NCBI RefSeq assembly: GCF_902150045.1
Contig: NZ_CABFVU010000001.1
Location: forward strand, 1,860,001-1,924,000
Source of the DNA: Chitinophaga polysaccharea
GTDB taxonomy: Bacteria > Bacteroidota > Bacteroidia > Chitinophagales > Chitinophagaceae
Length of the DNA: 64,000 nt
Direction of reading: 5' to 3'
In this document: one piece after another, positions 35,719 to 45,557 of the stretch
Layout: the number at the start of each line of letters is the position of its first letter
Position numbering within the stretch: position 1 is the stretch's first letter
Notes under the pieces: model-generated
Seen by the model: the letters and a program-made list of their open reading frames with translations, nothing else
Databases searched by the model: none
Told to the model about the DNA's origin: nothing
Made by a program: the position numbers and the translations under genes

Positions 35719-36681
35719 ATGAACCGTATCGACCGGCTTACCGCCATCCTCATACAATTACAGGGTAAAAAAATAGTAAAGGCCTCCGAAATCGCTGATC
35801 GCTTTAATATCAGTTTAAGAACGGTGTACAGGGACGTAAAGGCCTTGCAGGAGGCGGGCGTACCCATAGGAGCGGAAGCAGGTACCGGCTACTACATCGT
35901 GGAAGGATATCACCTGCCTCCTGTGATGTTTTCCAAAGAAGAGGCGGCCGCGCTCCTGACAGGGGAAAAGCTGATGGAACAGTTCAGCGACCATAGCAAC
36001 CGGAAACAGTTCAGCCTGGCAATGGAAAAGATCCGCTCAGTGCTCCGTGGAACAGAAAAAGACTACCTTGAATCATTGGATGAGAACATCGCCGTATTGC
36101 GCTACCGTCCTGTAGTAGCAGATGCCTCCGAATTCCCCAACCGCTTCCTCACTGATATTCAGCATGCCCTGGGCATGAACCAGGTGATCAGTATGGAATA
36201 CTTTTCCTTCCAGGAAGAAGTAACCACCCGCAGAGAAGTAGAACCGGTAGGCATTTTCCATAGCAGCGCCAACTGGCACCTGATCGCTTTCTGCCGGCTG
36301 CGGCAGGGGTACCGCGATTTCCGGGTAGACCGGATCCGTAAACTAAATGTATTGCCTGCCACCTATAAAAAAGATAAACACCTGTCTTTACAGGACTACC
36401 TCGAACAGCAACGCAGCAGGCACAACGAAAATACCTATCTCATTAAAATAGCCCTTGACAACGACATGATACGGTACGTAAGGGAACAGAAATACTACTT
36501 TGGCCTCATGGAAGAAAAAGTGGTGGGCGATAAAACCGAACTTACCTTCCTGCACTCCTCCCTCAATCACTTTGCCCGCTGGCTCATTATGTTTGGCAAC
36601 CGGGCGGAGGTGCTCCAGCCACAGGAGCTGAAAACCGCCATAGGAGATCTTATAACAGAGCTCCACGGACATTATTTATAA
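35719..36681 (+). CDS. DeoR/YafY-type regulator with WYL domain
   Basis: A 320-residue transcription factor. The N-terminal winged helix-turn-helix (about 3-60) includes KIVKASEIADRFNISLRTVYRDV and is followed by the arm GTGYYIVEGYHLPPVMFS. A WYL-type ligand-sensing domain is in the middle (ISMEYFSFQEEVTTRREVEP, then LIAFCRLRQGYRDFRVDRI), and a WCX-type C-terminal extension completes the family layout. WYL proteins often bind nucleic acids or nucleotides and control stress or defence genes. The next gene, a DJ-1/PfpI-GyrI fusion, starts 75 bases downstream and is a likely target. The ATG at 35719 is preferred over a TTG at 35707. Confidence 0.9.
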   Translation: MNRIDRLTAILIQLQGKKIVKASEIADRFNISLRTVYRDVKALQEAGVPIGAEAGTGYYIVEGYHLPPVMFSKEEAAALLTGEKLMEQFSDHSNRKQFSLAMEKIRSVLRGTEKDYLESLDENIAVLRYRPVVADASEFPNRFLTDIQHALGMNQVISMEYFSFQEEVTTRREVEPVGIFHSSANWHLIAFCRLRQGYRDFRVDRIRKLNVLPATYKKDKHLSLQDYLEQQRSRHNENTYLIKIALDNDMIRYVREQKYYFGLMEEKVVGDKTELTFLHSSLNHFARWLIMFGNRAEVLQPQELKTAIGDLITELHGHYL

Positions 36682-36755
36682 ATTTCCGGACACTGCTGAC
36701 ATAAGGTTGTCACCCCCCGGTTGTTGCTTTGTATTGTGATTAAAACAATACAAAT

Positions 36756-37787
36756 ATGAATCAGCTCCGCAATTGTTACGTCTTCCTGTTCAATAGCTAT
36801 TCCGACTGGGAACCTGCACTGGCCATGTATGGCATAGCGAACTTTACAGATGTCCGCATCGTCACCTTTTCTTTTACCGGCGAAGCAGTTGTTTCCGGCG
36901 GGGGCCTGAATATACAACCTCATATAAGCCTTGATGAGGCAATGAAAGCAGATATCGACCTGCTCATACTTCCCGGCGGGGAAGCCATGGAGAACGGCGC
37001 CAATGTGGCTGTCATCCCGCTGGTAAAACAATTGCTGGCACAGCAGAAAACGATTGCCGCTATTTGTGGGGCCACCGTTTTGCTGGCTCAACATGGTTTC
37101 CTCGATCATATTGCCCATACCAGTAATCATCCCGGAGTGTTAAAACTGCAGGCGCCCGGTTATAAAGGTGCGAACCAATACCAGCAGGCGCCTGCAGTAG
37201 CAGATAAGCAGATCATTACCGCCAGCGGTACTGCAATGACTGCCTTTGCCAAAGCCATCTATCAGCATTTTAATTTACTGGAGATAGCACCTCTGCAATT
37301 CTGGTTCGGCTTCTTTGATCATTCGGCTGTTCTTCCGGAGATGTCGGCTGCTGCGCCCTTTCACTTCTTCTATCAGCGCTACGAAACCAACTATGCCGGC
37401 ATGATATCTCTTGTACGTACCGCCATTAAAGACGTATACCAGGAGGCCATCAACGCCGGGATGGAGATATGCGGTGCACCGGAATGGCATTACCGTAATT
37501 TCGACGGGAAGCCAGATACGGTATTTACCCTGGATATAGGCCTCCCCGTAACAACCATGAAACCTGTTGCAGCTCCGTGGCATTGCGAAACGCTTCCGGC
37601 CTTTAACTGTGTAAGCATGCAGCATCATGGCCCCTGGAAGCAGCTTGCCGATACCTACGGACAACTGTTTGCCGGCATTGGAATGCTGAACATGCAGGTA
37701 ACCGGCTATACAAGGGAACAATATCTCCGGTATAATTTTGAACAACCGGCGCAAAATATTACCAACATACAGATTGGTGTGAGTTAA
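36756..37787 (+). CDS. DJ-1/PfpI domain fused to a GyrI-like domain
   Basis: A 343-residue fusion. Residues 1-185 are a DJ-1/PfpI (type 1 glutamine amidotransferase-like) domain with the nucleophile elbow AAICGATVLLA (Cys104), Glu19 in DWEPALAM, and the segment LLILPGGEAMENG. Residues from about 200 to the end are a GyrI-like/SOUL small-molecule-binding domain (GMISLVRTAIKDVYQEAINA, then VFTLDIGLPVTTM and CVSMQHHGPWKQL). The DJ-1 part may act as a glyoxalase, chaperone or protease; the GyrI part usually binds drugs or inhibitors. The context (WYL regulator before, another GyrI-like gene after) suggests a small-molecule stress response. Confidence 0.88.
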   Translation: MNQLRNCYVFLFNSYSDWEPALAMYGIANFTDVRIVTFSFTGEAVVSGGGLNIQPHISLDEAMKADIDLLILPGGEAMENGANVAVIPLVKQLLAQQKTIAAICGATVLLAQHGFLDHIAHTSNHPGVLKLQAPGYKGANQYQQAPAVADKQIITASGTAMTAFAKAIYQHFNLLEIAPLQFWFGFFDHSAVLPEMSAAAPFHFFYQRYETNYAGMISLVRTAIKDVYQEAINAGMEICGAPEWHYRNFDGKPDTVFTLDIGLPVTTMKPVAAPWHCETLPAFNCVSMQHHGPWKQLADTYGQLFAGIGMLNMQVTGYTREQYLRYNFEQPAQNITNIQIGVS

Positions 37788-37798
37788 CCGCTATAAAC

Positions 37799-37826
37799 AT
37801 CTCCCGGGCCTTCCCGGGGGATTTTA
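37799..37826 (+). terminator. Terminator after the DJ-1/GyrI fusion gene
   Basis: ATCTCCCGGG, loop CCTT, CCCGGGGGAT then TTTT. The stem is ten positions with one G-T wobble. It lies 11 bases after the stop and separates this gene from the GyrI-like gene. Confidence 0.75.
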
Positions 37827-37912
37827 ATCCTCAAAAAATGAAAGTCTATATCATCTCGGGCTGGCTGCTGCTCGTTGCCTTTGCTTTTGATGTACAATTA
37901 ACACTGAAAAAT

Positions 37913-38518
37913 ATGAGTAAACTGGATCTGACAAAGGAATTCAAATCATACTATTCCGCGGCTAAAACACCGGAACTGGCCATCATAGACAAGGGTTTGT
38001 TTATAACCATCACCGGGAAAGGCGATCCCAACGGGGCCACTTTTGCGGAGGTTACCGGGGCCTTGTATACGGTGGCTTACAGCATTAAGTTTGGCAGCAA
38101 ACAAAGGGGCATCGACTTTACCGTGAGCAAGCTGGAAGGTTTCTGGTGGGTGGAAAACAACGAGGTCAATCCCCTTGAGGTTCCCCGGGATCAATGGCAT
38201 TATGAACTGGCCATCCGGATGCCCGATCATATTACACGCCACCTGTTTTCAGAAGCGGTGCTTTCTGCGGAAAAAAAGAAGAGATCCACATTCATCCGGC
38301 AGGTAGATCTGAAGTACATGAAAGAAGGGCTGTGCGTACAGCTTATGCATATTGGTCCCTTCAGTGAAGAGCCGGTATCACTGAAAAAAATGGATGATTT
38401 CATGCAGCAGCAGGGCTTACATATGAATGGGCGTCATCATGAAATTTATTTATCCGACTTCAGGAAAACGGCGCCGGCAAAGCTAAAAACGATATTGAGG
38501 CACCCTGTGAGGAGATAA
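37913..38518 (+). CDS. GyrI-like domain protein
   Basis: A 201-residue small-molecule-binding protein of the GyrI-like family common in Bacteroidota, recognisable from MSKLDLTKEFKSYYSAAKTP and LFITITGKGDPNG near the start, AYSIKFGS and FWWVENNE in the middle, and CVQLMHIGPFSEEP. The family binds drugs or hydrophobic ligands and often protects DNA gyrase or the envelope. The start is uncertain: an ATG at 37838 adds 25 hydrophobic residues. I prefer 37913 because family members start there and because the terminator just upstream leaves little room for a transcript reaching 37838. Its paired domain also occurs in the neighbouring fusion. Confidence 0.8.
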   Translation: MSKLDLTKEFKSYYSAAKTPELAIIDKGLFITITGKGDPNGATFAEVTGALYTVAYSIKFGSKQRGIDFTVSKLEGFWWVENNEVNPLEVPRDQWHYELAIRMPDHITRHLFSEAVLSAEKKKRSTFIRQVDLKYMKEGLCVQLMHIGPFSEEPVSLKKMDDFMQQQGLHMNGRHHEIYLSDFRKTAPAKLKTILRHPVRR

Positions 38519-38529
38519 GAAGATAAAGG

Positions 38530-39249
38530 CTAATCAGTTAATCCCAGCTGTATAATGGCTTGTTGGGCGGCTATCTGGCTGGCATCTTTTTTATTGAAGG
38601 CTTTACCGCTGCAAATGAGCTGGCCATCCACTACGGCGCCAACAGTAAAGATACGCCGGCCGTTGTCCATCTGTTCTTCGAGCAGTTCGAATTCCAGTGT
38701 TTTACCGTTTTTATTGGCCCAGCCGTATAATTTGTTTTTGTGGTTCATTTCCACGGTCTCCAGCAGCTCCATGTCTATATAAGGCATGATAATGCGTTTA
38801 TGCACAAACTGTTGGGTTTTATTATAGCCACGGTCCAGGTATACTGCGCCTACAAGGGCTTCGAGGGTATTACCGAATATCTGGCTGATTTTGAGGAAGC
38901 TGTTGTATTTATCGTAGATAGTGAGCTTACGTAAGCCCATCTTGATAGCGATATCGTTCAGTTGTTGCCGGTTAACGATCTTGGAGCGCATCTCTGTTAA
39001 ATATCCTTCTGTTTTATAGGGGTATTTTTTAAAGAGATAATCTCCCACAATGGCGCCGAGAATAGCGTCACCGAGGTATTCCAGCCTTTCGTTGCTTTCC
39101 AGGAATTTTTCTTTACTGGAACGATGGCTCAGGGCCACTTCATAAAGGGCAAAGTTACCAGGCGGAAAGCCCAGAAGGTTGTGCAGCTCTTTATATAAGT
39201 GCCTTTTTTTGGAAATCAGTCGATATAAAAAACCTGGCAGTAAACTCAC
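38530..39249 (-). CDS. rnc: Ribonuclease III
   Basis: A double-stranded-RNA endonuclease that processes rRNA precursors and some mRNAs. The signature NERLEYLGDAIL is at 53-64 with catalytic Glu57 and Asp61. The second active-site acid is Glu130 in GNTLEALVGAVYLD. A C-terminal dsRNA-binding domain starts near 165. I place the start at the GTG at 39249, giving 239 residues. A TTG at 39270 would add seven residues and overlap fabF. No ATG is available. The gene is third in the acpP-fabF-rnc operon, a conserved Bacteroidota arrangement. Confidence 0.93.
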   Translation of the reverse strand: MSLLPGFLYRLISKKRHLYKELHNLLGFPPGNFALYEVALSHRSSKEKFLESNERLEYLGDAILGAIVGDYLFKKYPYKTEGYLTEMRSKIVNRQQLNDIAIKMGLRKLTIYDKYNSFLKISQIFGNTLEALVGAVYLDRGYNKTQQFVHKRIIMPYIDMELLETVEMNHKNKLYGWANKNGKTLEFELLEEQMDNGRRIFTVGAVVDGQLICSGKAFNKKDASQIAAQQAIIQLGLTD

Positions 39250-39259
39250 ACAATCAAGA

Positions 39260-40513
39260 TCAAGGAACAAATTTTTTGAAAATCACGGAAGCGTTATGTC
39301 CGCCAAATCCAAAGGTGTTGGACAATCCGGCGTTTACTTCTCTCCTTTGTGCGATATTAAAAGTAAAATTCAGTTTCGGGTCTAATTGCGGGTCGTCATT
39401 AAAGTGGTTGATCGTAGGAGGAACTATGCTATCAATGATAGACATAATTACGGCTATGGATTCAACGGCGCCGGCAGCCCCGAGTAAGTGCCCTGTCATG
39501 GATTTTGTAGAGCTGATGTTCATTTGATAGGCATGCTCTTCAAAAACGCGCTGAATGGCTTTTACTTCGGCAATATCTCCCAATGGGGTGGAAGTACCGT
39601 GAACGTTGATGTAATCTATCTCGCTAGCCTGCATTCCGGCATCTGCCAAAGCATTCCGCATTACATTGAGTGCGCCCAGTCCTTCCGGGTGGGGTGCAGT
39701 AATATGGTATGCGTCTGCAGTAGCGCCGCCGCCGGCCAGTTCTGCGTATATTCTGGCGCCTCTTTCCTGTGCGTGTTCCAACGACTCCAGTACCAGTGCG
39801 CCGGCTCCTTCACCCATTACAAAACCATCGCGGTCAAGATCAAAGGGGCGGGAAGCAGTTTTTGGATCATCATTCCTTTCAGACAAAGCCTTCATGGCGT
39901 TGAAGCCGCCAACACAAGGTTCATTGATCACATTTTCCGAACCGCCGGTAATCACCATATCGGTTTTGCCGTAACGGATACTGTACATCGCTTCAATAAT
40001 AGCATTGGTAGCAGATGCGCAGGCGGATACAACGGAAAAATTAGGCCCCCTGAAACCGTGGCGGATAGAAATGTACCCGGCAGCGATGTCAAGAATAAGC
40101 CTCGGAATTAAGAAAGGACTGAAACGGGGCGTACCATCCCCTGTGTGGAAATCTCTCAGCTCATGACTGAAATTGATCATACCTCCAACACCAGTGCCCC
40201 ATATCACTCCAACACGATCAGCATTGATCTTGTCTTTATTGATATTGGCGTCCAGTATCGCCTGATCTGCGGCAATTACAGCCGTTTGTGTAAAGGGGTC
40301 CATTTTACGGGCCTCCTTTTTGTCCAGGTAGTTAGCAGGATCAAAATTTTTCAGTTCGCAAGCAAAACGGGTTTTGAACTTGGAAGCATCAAATTGCTTG
40401 ATATAATCCGCGCCGGATACACCGTTCGTCAATCCGTGCCAAAAATCGGCTACAGTATTGCCGAGCGGTGTAAGAGCGCCTAAACCTGTAACGACAACTC
40501 GTCTTGGTTGCAT
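39260..40513 (-). CDS. fabF: Beta-ketoacyl-ACP synthase II
   Basis: Condenses malonyl-ACP with acyl-ACP to lengthen fatty acids in the cytoplasmic type II pathway. The 417-residue protein carries the Cys-His-His triad: Cys165 in VVSACASA, His305 in INVHGTSTPLGD and His342 in SMTGHLLGAAG. The two histidines distinguish it from the FabH type. It is the middle gene of the operon, 23 bases after acpP, and ends next to rnc. Confidence 0.95.
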   Translation of the reverse strand: MQPRRVVVTGLGALTPLGNTVADFWHGLTNGVSGADYIKQFDASKFKTRFACELKNFDPANYLDKKEARKMDPFTQTAVIAADQAILDANINKDKINADRVGVIWGTGVGGMINFSHELRDFHTGDGTPRFSPFLIPRLILDIAAGYISIRHGFRGPNFSVVSACASATNAIIEAMYSIRYGKTDMVITGGSENVINEPCVGGFNAMKALSERNDDPKTASRPFDLDRDGFVMGEGAGALVLESLEHAQERGARIYAELAGGGATADAYHITAPHPEGLGALNVMRNALADAGMQASEIDYINVHGTSTPLGDIAEVKAIQRVFEEHAYQMNISSTKSMTGHLLGAAGAVESIAVIMSIIDSIVPPTINHFNDDPQLDPKLNFTFNIAQRREVNAGLSNTFGFGGHNASVIFKKFVP

Positions 40514-40536
40514 TAAAACAATTCTGATTAGTAGGA

Positions 40537-40773
40537 TTATTTTACATGTTCTTCCAGGTAAGCAACTGCCTGGCCAACAGTAGTAATAGTTTCAGCTTGT
40601 TCGTCAGGAATGGAGATGTTGAATTCTTTTTCGAATTCCATAATCAGTTCTACCGTATCCAAAGAGTCAGCGCCTAAGTCATTGGTGAAGCTGGCTTCAG
40701 GAGTTACCTCGGCTTCGTCAACGCCCAATTTGTCAATGATGATCTTTTTAACTCTTGATGCAATGTCTGACAT
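40537..40773 (-). CDS. acpP: Acyl carrier protein
   Basis: A 78-residue acidic carrier that holds growing fatty acids on a phosphopantetheine arm. The attachment serine is Ser37 in [10 protein letters not shown]. Four-helix features are plain in [10 protein letters not shown] and [17 protein letters not shown] chose ATG 40773 because it is the conserved start; an upstream in-frame alternative adds 12 residues. It leads the acpP-fabF-rnc operon behind a TAnnTTTG element. Confidence 0.96.
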   Translation of the reverse strand: MSDIASRVKKIIIDKLGVDEAEVTPEASFTNDLGADSLDTVELIMEFEKEFNISIPDEQAETITTVGQAVAYLEEHVK

Positions 40774-40806
40774 AATTTTAAGTGTTTTTGGTTTAAAACT
40801 TGACTG

Positions 40807-40814
40807 CAAAAATA
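40807..40814 (-). promoter_or_regulatory. Putative -7 promoter element for acpP
   Basis: The minus strand reads TATTTTTG, a TAnnTTTG match, 33 bases before the acpP ATG. Confidence 0.45.
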
Positions 40815-41224
40815 TAATTTTTATTGAATTGCCAACAGATAGCCCGAATTTTAAGGGCGGTCCCGCAGTAACAATCTCCCCAAACCCAATACAGTAAACA
40901 TATTCATAGCTTTGTTAATAAAAGAATTTATATATTTTTGATACTGGCTGGATTACAGATTTGCATATTTTACCACAAAAGTCGCCTTTTTCGGGACAAT
41001 TACGCCATTCTCTGAAATCCAAAACATATAAATCTTTAAATATCTCCATTCAACCGGCTATTTCACCACTTATCTAAAGCATTAACGCTATTTAACAGTT
41101 GCCCGGAGCATTCAGCCCCCTCAATGCGTAAATTTGTCCGGCTTGTGAGATAGTATCCCTTTTGGAGCCTGTTTCTGTGTTACGAACCAATAGTGAAAAG
41201 TTAGAAAAACATATATAAAAAGAT
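40815..41224. other. Divergent promoter region between acpP and the efflux operon
   Basis: About 410 AT-rich bases without a convincing gene. A plus-strand TAAATTTG at 41129-41136 is a candidate -7 element for the efflux operon. No clear operator palindrome was found, and no repressor gene is adjacent. Confidence 0.45.
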
Positions 41225-42313
41225 ATGGCCATCACCAAAAAGACCGTTCGCACAATAGTTATATTGGCCGCAGCCGGTATCGTCACTTTCCTCGTTTATA
41301 AGAAAATAGCCGGCAACAAATCTGCCGGAGAGCCAGCTGCAGCCGCATCCGGCACAAAAGGAGGCGCTTCCCGGTTGCTGCTCACCGACGCCTGGATCGT
41401 TAAAACATCCCGGCTCGATCAATCTATTGAAGCAAGCGGCACCTTACAAAGCAATGAAGAAGTGGAGGTAAAACCCGAGATCAATGGCCGTATCACACAC
41501 CTCTATTTTAAAGAAGGCACCAATGTCAGAAAAGGGGATCTGCTCGTTAAACTATATGATGAAGACCTCAAAGCACAGCTTCAAAAACTGAAATTGCAGC
41601 AACAACTGGCCAAAACAACCCTGGAACGCCAGGAAAACCTCCTTAAAATAAATGGTATCAGCCAGCAGGATGTAGATGTGACCCGTAACCAGGTAAGTGC
41701 TTATGGTGCAGATATGGAATATACCCAAACACAATTACAGAAAACCGAACTGCGGGCCCCCTTCAGCGGTAAGCTCGGTTTACGCAACGTCAGCGAAGGC
41801 GCTATCGTGTCTTCCGCTACCATTATAACTACCCTCCAGCAGATAGACCCGCTTAAAATGGACTTCTCTGTAGCAGAGAAATACCGTAACTCCATCAGGA
41901 ACGGCGACCAGGTCAACTTTTTAGTATCCGGCGACAATAAAGAATATAAAGGCAGCATTTATGCCATCGATCCTAAAATAGACCTTACCACCCGTACTGT
42001 AAAGCTTCGTGCCATCGTTCCCAATAATAACGGTATCCTGTTCCCGGGCTCCTTTGCGAAAGTGAAAATTTTACTGAAAGACCTGCCCGACGCCATACTG
42101 ATACCATCCCAGGCAGTTATTCCCGGTACCCGTGATAAAAAAGTAATTATTGCCGATAAAGGCAAAGCCAAATTTGTAACAGTAGAAACAGGCATCAGAA
42201 CAGAAAGCAGCGTTCAGATCACCAGCGGCCTCCAGCCCGGTGATACGGTTATTATCACTGGTATCCTCCAGCTGAAACCAGGCATGCAGTTGAAGTATAA
42301 TAAGATACAATAA
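41225..42313 (+). CDS. RND efflux periplasmic adaptor (membrane fusion) protein
   Basis: A 362-residue adaptor that links the inner-membrane pump to the outer-membrane channel. The N-terminal anchor is a hydrophobic helix (VILAAAGIVTFLVYKK) without a lipobox cysteine, so it is a membrane-anchored type. The lipoyl-like part is in VEVKPEINGRITHLYFKEGTNVRKGDLLVKLY, and a coiled hairpin (about 108-150) precedes ELRAPFSGKLGLRNVSEGAIV and the beta-barrel with FPGSFAKVKI. It heads a three-gene operon with the pump and TolC-type genes, 77 bases before the pump. Confidence 0.93.
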   Translation: MAITKKTVRTIVILAAAGIVTFLVYKKIAGNKSAGEPAAAASGTKGGASRLLLTDAWIVKTSRLDQSIEASGTLQSNEEVEVKPEINGRITHLYFKEGTNVRKGDLLVKLYDEDLKAQLQKLKLQQQLAKTTLERQENLLKINGISQQDVDVTRNQVSAYGADMEYTQTQLQKTELRAPFSGKLGLRNVSEGAIVSSATIITTLQQIDPLKMDFSVAEKYRNSIRNGDQVNFLVSGDNKEYKGSIYAIDPKIDLTTRTVKLRAIVPNNNGILFPGSFAKVKILLKDLPDAILIPSQAVIPGTRDKKVIIADKGKAKFVTVETGIRTESSVQITSGLQPGDTVIITGILQLKPGMQLKYNKIQ

Positions 42314-42390
42314 TCATTTTCCCCACCGTACTATCCCCGGCAGCCTCACGCCAAAGGGATGCCCGGCAGGAAAATCTGAAAATAATTATC

Positions 42391-45300
42391 ATGAGTTTAC
42401 CTTCATTATCTCTCAAACGCCCGGTATTTGCTATCGTGATGAATATCATTATTGTGATATTCGGCCTGGTGGGCTTTACTTTTCTGGGGGTAAGGGATTT
42501 CCCGGCAATCGATCCGCCTATCGTAAATGTGCGCACCTCATACGCAGGCGCCAACTCCGACATCATCGAAACACAGATCACCGAACCATTGGAAAAACAG
42601 ATCAATGGTATCGCAGGGATCAAAAATATCTCCTCCAGCAGCAGCCAGGGAAGCAGTAACATCACCGTGGAATTTGAACTGGGGCAAGACCTGGAAGGCG
42701 CTACCAACGACGTTCGTGATAAAGTGTCGCAGGCACTGCGCCAGTTACCGCCCGATATTGATGCCCCCCCGGTAGTGTCCAAACAGGACGCCAATTCGGA
42801 TCCCATCATTTCCATGACAGTACAGAGCAACACCCGCAACCAGCTGGAAGTAACCGAATATGCCTCTAACGTACTACTGGAAAAACTTCAGACCATTCCC
42901 GGCGTAAGCGCCATACAGATATGGGGAGAAAAAAAATACGCCATGCGTATCTGGATGGACCCCGCCAGGTTATCATCCTACAGCCTTACCCCTGGAGATG
43001 TACAGGCGGCCCTGCTACGCGAAAACGTAGAACTTCCCTCCGGTAAAATAGCCGGTAACGCCACCGACTTCACCGTGCGCACCTTCGGGCGGCTCGTATC
43101 GGAAGATGATTTCAACGGCCTGATCATCAAAAATGTAAATGGCAGCGAAATCCGTATCCGCGATATCGGCCAGGCGGTACTGGGCCCCGAAAACGAAGAA
43201 ACCGTGCTGAAGGAATCAGGCAGCCCCATGATCGCCCTCGCCCTCATCCCGCAGCCGGGCTCCAACTATGTAGCTATTGCAGAGGAATTCTATAAACGCT
43301 TCGAACAACTGAAAAAAGATATCCCGGACGATTATTCTGTAAACATCGCCATGGATAATACCCGCTTCATCACAAAATCTATTGATGAAGTGGAAGAAAC
43401 CCTCATCGTCGCACTGGTACTGGTAATTATCATTGTATACCTGTTTTTCCGCGACTGGCTCATGGCCCTGCGCCCACTCATCGATATTCCCGTATCCCTG
43501 ATCGGCGCCTTCTTTATTATGTACGCCTGCGGCTTCACCATCAATATCCTCACCTTGCTGGCAATTGTACTGGCTACCGGTCTTGTAGTGGATGATGGTA
43601 TCGTGGTAACAGAAAATATTTATAAAAAGATTGAACAGGGAATGCCCCGTATGAGGGCGGCCAGGGAAGGATCTGAAGAAATATTCTTTGCCGTGATCGC
43701 TACCTCGATCACACTGGCCTTTGTATTCTTACCCATCATCTTCCTGCAGGGCTTCGTAGGGCAACTGTTCCGTGAGTTTGGTATCGTGGTAGCCGGCGCG
43801 GTAATCATCTCCGCCTTTGTATCACTTACATTAACGCCGGTACTTAACGTAAAACTTGGCCGTAAAACACATACCCACTCCTGGTTCTATACCAAAACAG
43901 AGCCCTTCTTCCGCTGGATGGAAGACGGGTACCAGAAATCACTTGAAGCGTTTATGCGTGTCCGTTGGGTAGCAGGATTGATCATTGCCGGTTGCCTTGT
44001 TATGATCTATTTCCTTTTCAAAACATTGCAATCGGAACTGGCGCCGCTGGAAGACCGCAGCACTTTCCGCCTTTCTATCACCACACCGGAAGGCACCGCG
44101 TTCGATTACATGGATAATTATGTGGATAAGCTCACCAAATTCATGATCGACTCTATTCCTGAAAAGAAAATTATCCTGAGCGTAACCTCCCCCGGCTTCA
44201 GCGGCTCCGGTGCGGTAAACACCGCCTTCGCCAACGTGATGCTCACAGAACCGCACGACCGTACCCGCTCCCAGAAAGATATTGTGAATATGGTGAACCG
44301 GAACATGAACAAGTTCCCCGAGGGCAAGGTATTTGCCATTGAGTCACAAACCATCCAGGTAGGCCGGCGTAGCGGGCTGCCGGTATCGTTTGTACTGGAA
44401 CATATTAACTTCGACAGTCTTACCAATGTACTGCCAAAATTCATGGAGGAAGTAGGCAACAGCCCTGTTTTCCAGGGAACAGATGTGGACCTTAAATTCA
44501 ATAAACCGGAACTGCGCATTCATATTAACCGCGACAAGGCAACACAGCTCGGCGTTTCCGTACAGGATATTTCCTCTACGCTGCAGCTGGCGCTGAGTAA
44601 TCTCCGCTATGGTTACTTCATCAGGAATGGTAAACAGTACCAGGTAATGGGACAGGTGTTCCGCGCCGACCGCGACGATCCCATGGATCTCCAGAACCTG
44701 TATGTGCGCAACTCCCGCGGTGAAGCCATACAGCTCGATAACGTAGTGAGTATAGAAGAAGAAACCAGTCCGCCGATCATTTATCACTTTAACCGCTACA
44801 AATCAGCTACCGTATCTGCAGGGCTTGCGCCTGGCAGAACTATCGGCGACGGTATTAACGAAATGTACCGCATCTATAATAAACTGCAGCAGGAACATGT
44901 GTTGAACGATTCCTTTAATACCGCCTTATCCGGCTCATCACGCGACTATGCAGAAAGTGGTTCCAACACCATGTTTGCACTGGGATTGGCGCTGGTGCTT
45001 ATTTACCTGGTATTGGCCGCGCAGTTTGAAAGCTGGGTGGATCCGCTTATCATCATGTTAACCGTGCCGCTGGCATTCGCAGGAGCATTGCTGTCGCTAT
45101 GGTTATTTAACCAAACATGGAATATCTTCTCACAAATCGGCGTAATTATGCTGATAGGGCTTGTAACGAAGAACGGTATCCTGATCGTGGAATTCGCCAA
45201 CCACCAGCGGGATTCCGGCATGCAAAAATCAGCCGCGGTGATCCATGCTTCGTCCATGCGTTTACGGCCTATCCTGATGACCAGCCTTGCCATGGCCCTC

Positions 45301-45519
45301 GGCGCATTACCGATCGCCATGTCGCTGGGCGCTGCAGCTACCAGCCGTATTCCACTGGGGATCGTTATCGTAGGCGGGATCATATTCTCACTGGTGTTAA
45401 CGCTGTTTGTAATCCCGGCTATGTACACCTTCCTGTCGCGCAGGGGCCGCAATAAGAACGATGAGGAAGATGAAATGGAAAACGATGAAGAAGCACAGGT
45501 GGCAGCAGCACATGCCTGA
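42391..45519 (+). CDS. RND efflux pump, HAE-1 (AcrB/Mdt) type
   Basis: A 1042-residue inner-membrane proton/drug antiporter. The layout is classical: one span, a large periplasmic loop, six spans, a second loop, five spans. The N-terminal RPVFAIVMNIIIVIFG and RDFPAIDPPIV, the proton-relay aspartate pair in VVDDGIVVTENIY (about 399-401) and the region PRMRAAREGSEEI are diagnostic. Substrates (drugs, bile salts, dyes or metabolites) cannot be read from sequence. An unusual acidic tail (DEEDEMENDEE) ends the protein. It is the second gene of the operon. Confidence 0.95.
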   Translation: MSLPSLSLKRPVFAIVMNIIIVIFGLVGFTFLGVRDFPAIDPPIVNVRTSYAGANSDIIETQITEPLEKQINGIAGIKNISSSSSQGSSNITVEFELGQDLEGATNDVRDKVSQALRQLPPDIDAPPVVSKQDANSDPIISMTVQSNTRNQLEVTEYASNVLLEKLQTIPGVSAIQIWGEKKYAMRIWMDPARLSSYSLTPGDVQAALLRENVELPSGKIAGNATDFTVRTFGRLVSEDDFNGLIIKNVNGSEIRIRDIGQAVLGPENEETVLKESGSPMIALALIPQPGSNYVAIAEEFYKRFEQLKKDIPDDYSVNIAMDNTRFITKSIDEVEETLIVALVLVIIIVYLFFRDWLMALRPLIDIPVSLIGAFFIMYACGFTINILTLLAIVLATGLVVDDGIVVTENIYKKIEQGMPRMRAAREGSEEIFFAVIATSITLAFVFLPIIFLQGFVGQLFREFGIVVAGAVIISAFVSLTLTPVLNVKLGRKTHTHSWFYTKTEPFFRWMEDGYQKSLEAFMRVRWVAGLIIAGCLVMIYFLFKTLQSELAPLEDRSTFRLSITTPEGTAFDYMDNYVDKLTKFMIDSIPEKKIILSVTSPGFSGSGAVNTAFANVMLTEPHDRTRSQKDIVNMVNRNMNKFPEGKVFAIESQTIQVGRRSGLPVSFVLEHINFDSLTNVLPKFMEEVGNSPVFQGTDVDLKFNKPELRIHINRDKATQLGVSVQDISSTLQLALSNLRYGYFIRNGKQYQVMGQVFRADRDDPMDLQNLYVRNSRGEAIQLDNVVSIEEETSPPIIYHFNRYKSATVSAGLAPGRTIGDGINEMYRIYNKLQQEHVLNDSFNTALSGSSRDYAESGSNTMFALGLALVLIYLVLAAQFESWVDPLIIMLTVPLAFAGALLSLWLFNQTWNIFSQIGVIMLIGLVTKNGILIVEFANHQRDSGMQKSAAVIHASSMRLRPILMTSLAMALGALPIAMSLGAAATSRIPLGIVIVGGIIFSLVLTLFVIPAMYTFLSRRGRNKNDEEDEMENDEEAQVAAAHA

Positions 45520-45557
45520 GTATAACTGATTTGAATGATCACGATATGTTATTTATG

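Noticed and set aside
39488..40111. 207-codon plus-strand frame opposite fabF
   Set aside because: fabF has all catalytic residues on the other strand; the opposing frame has no recognisable features.
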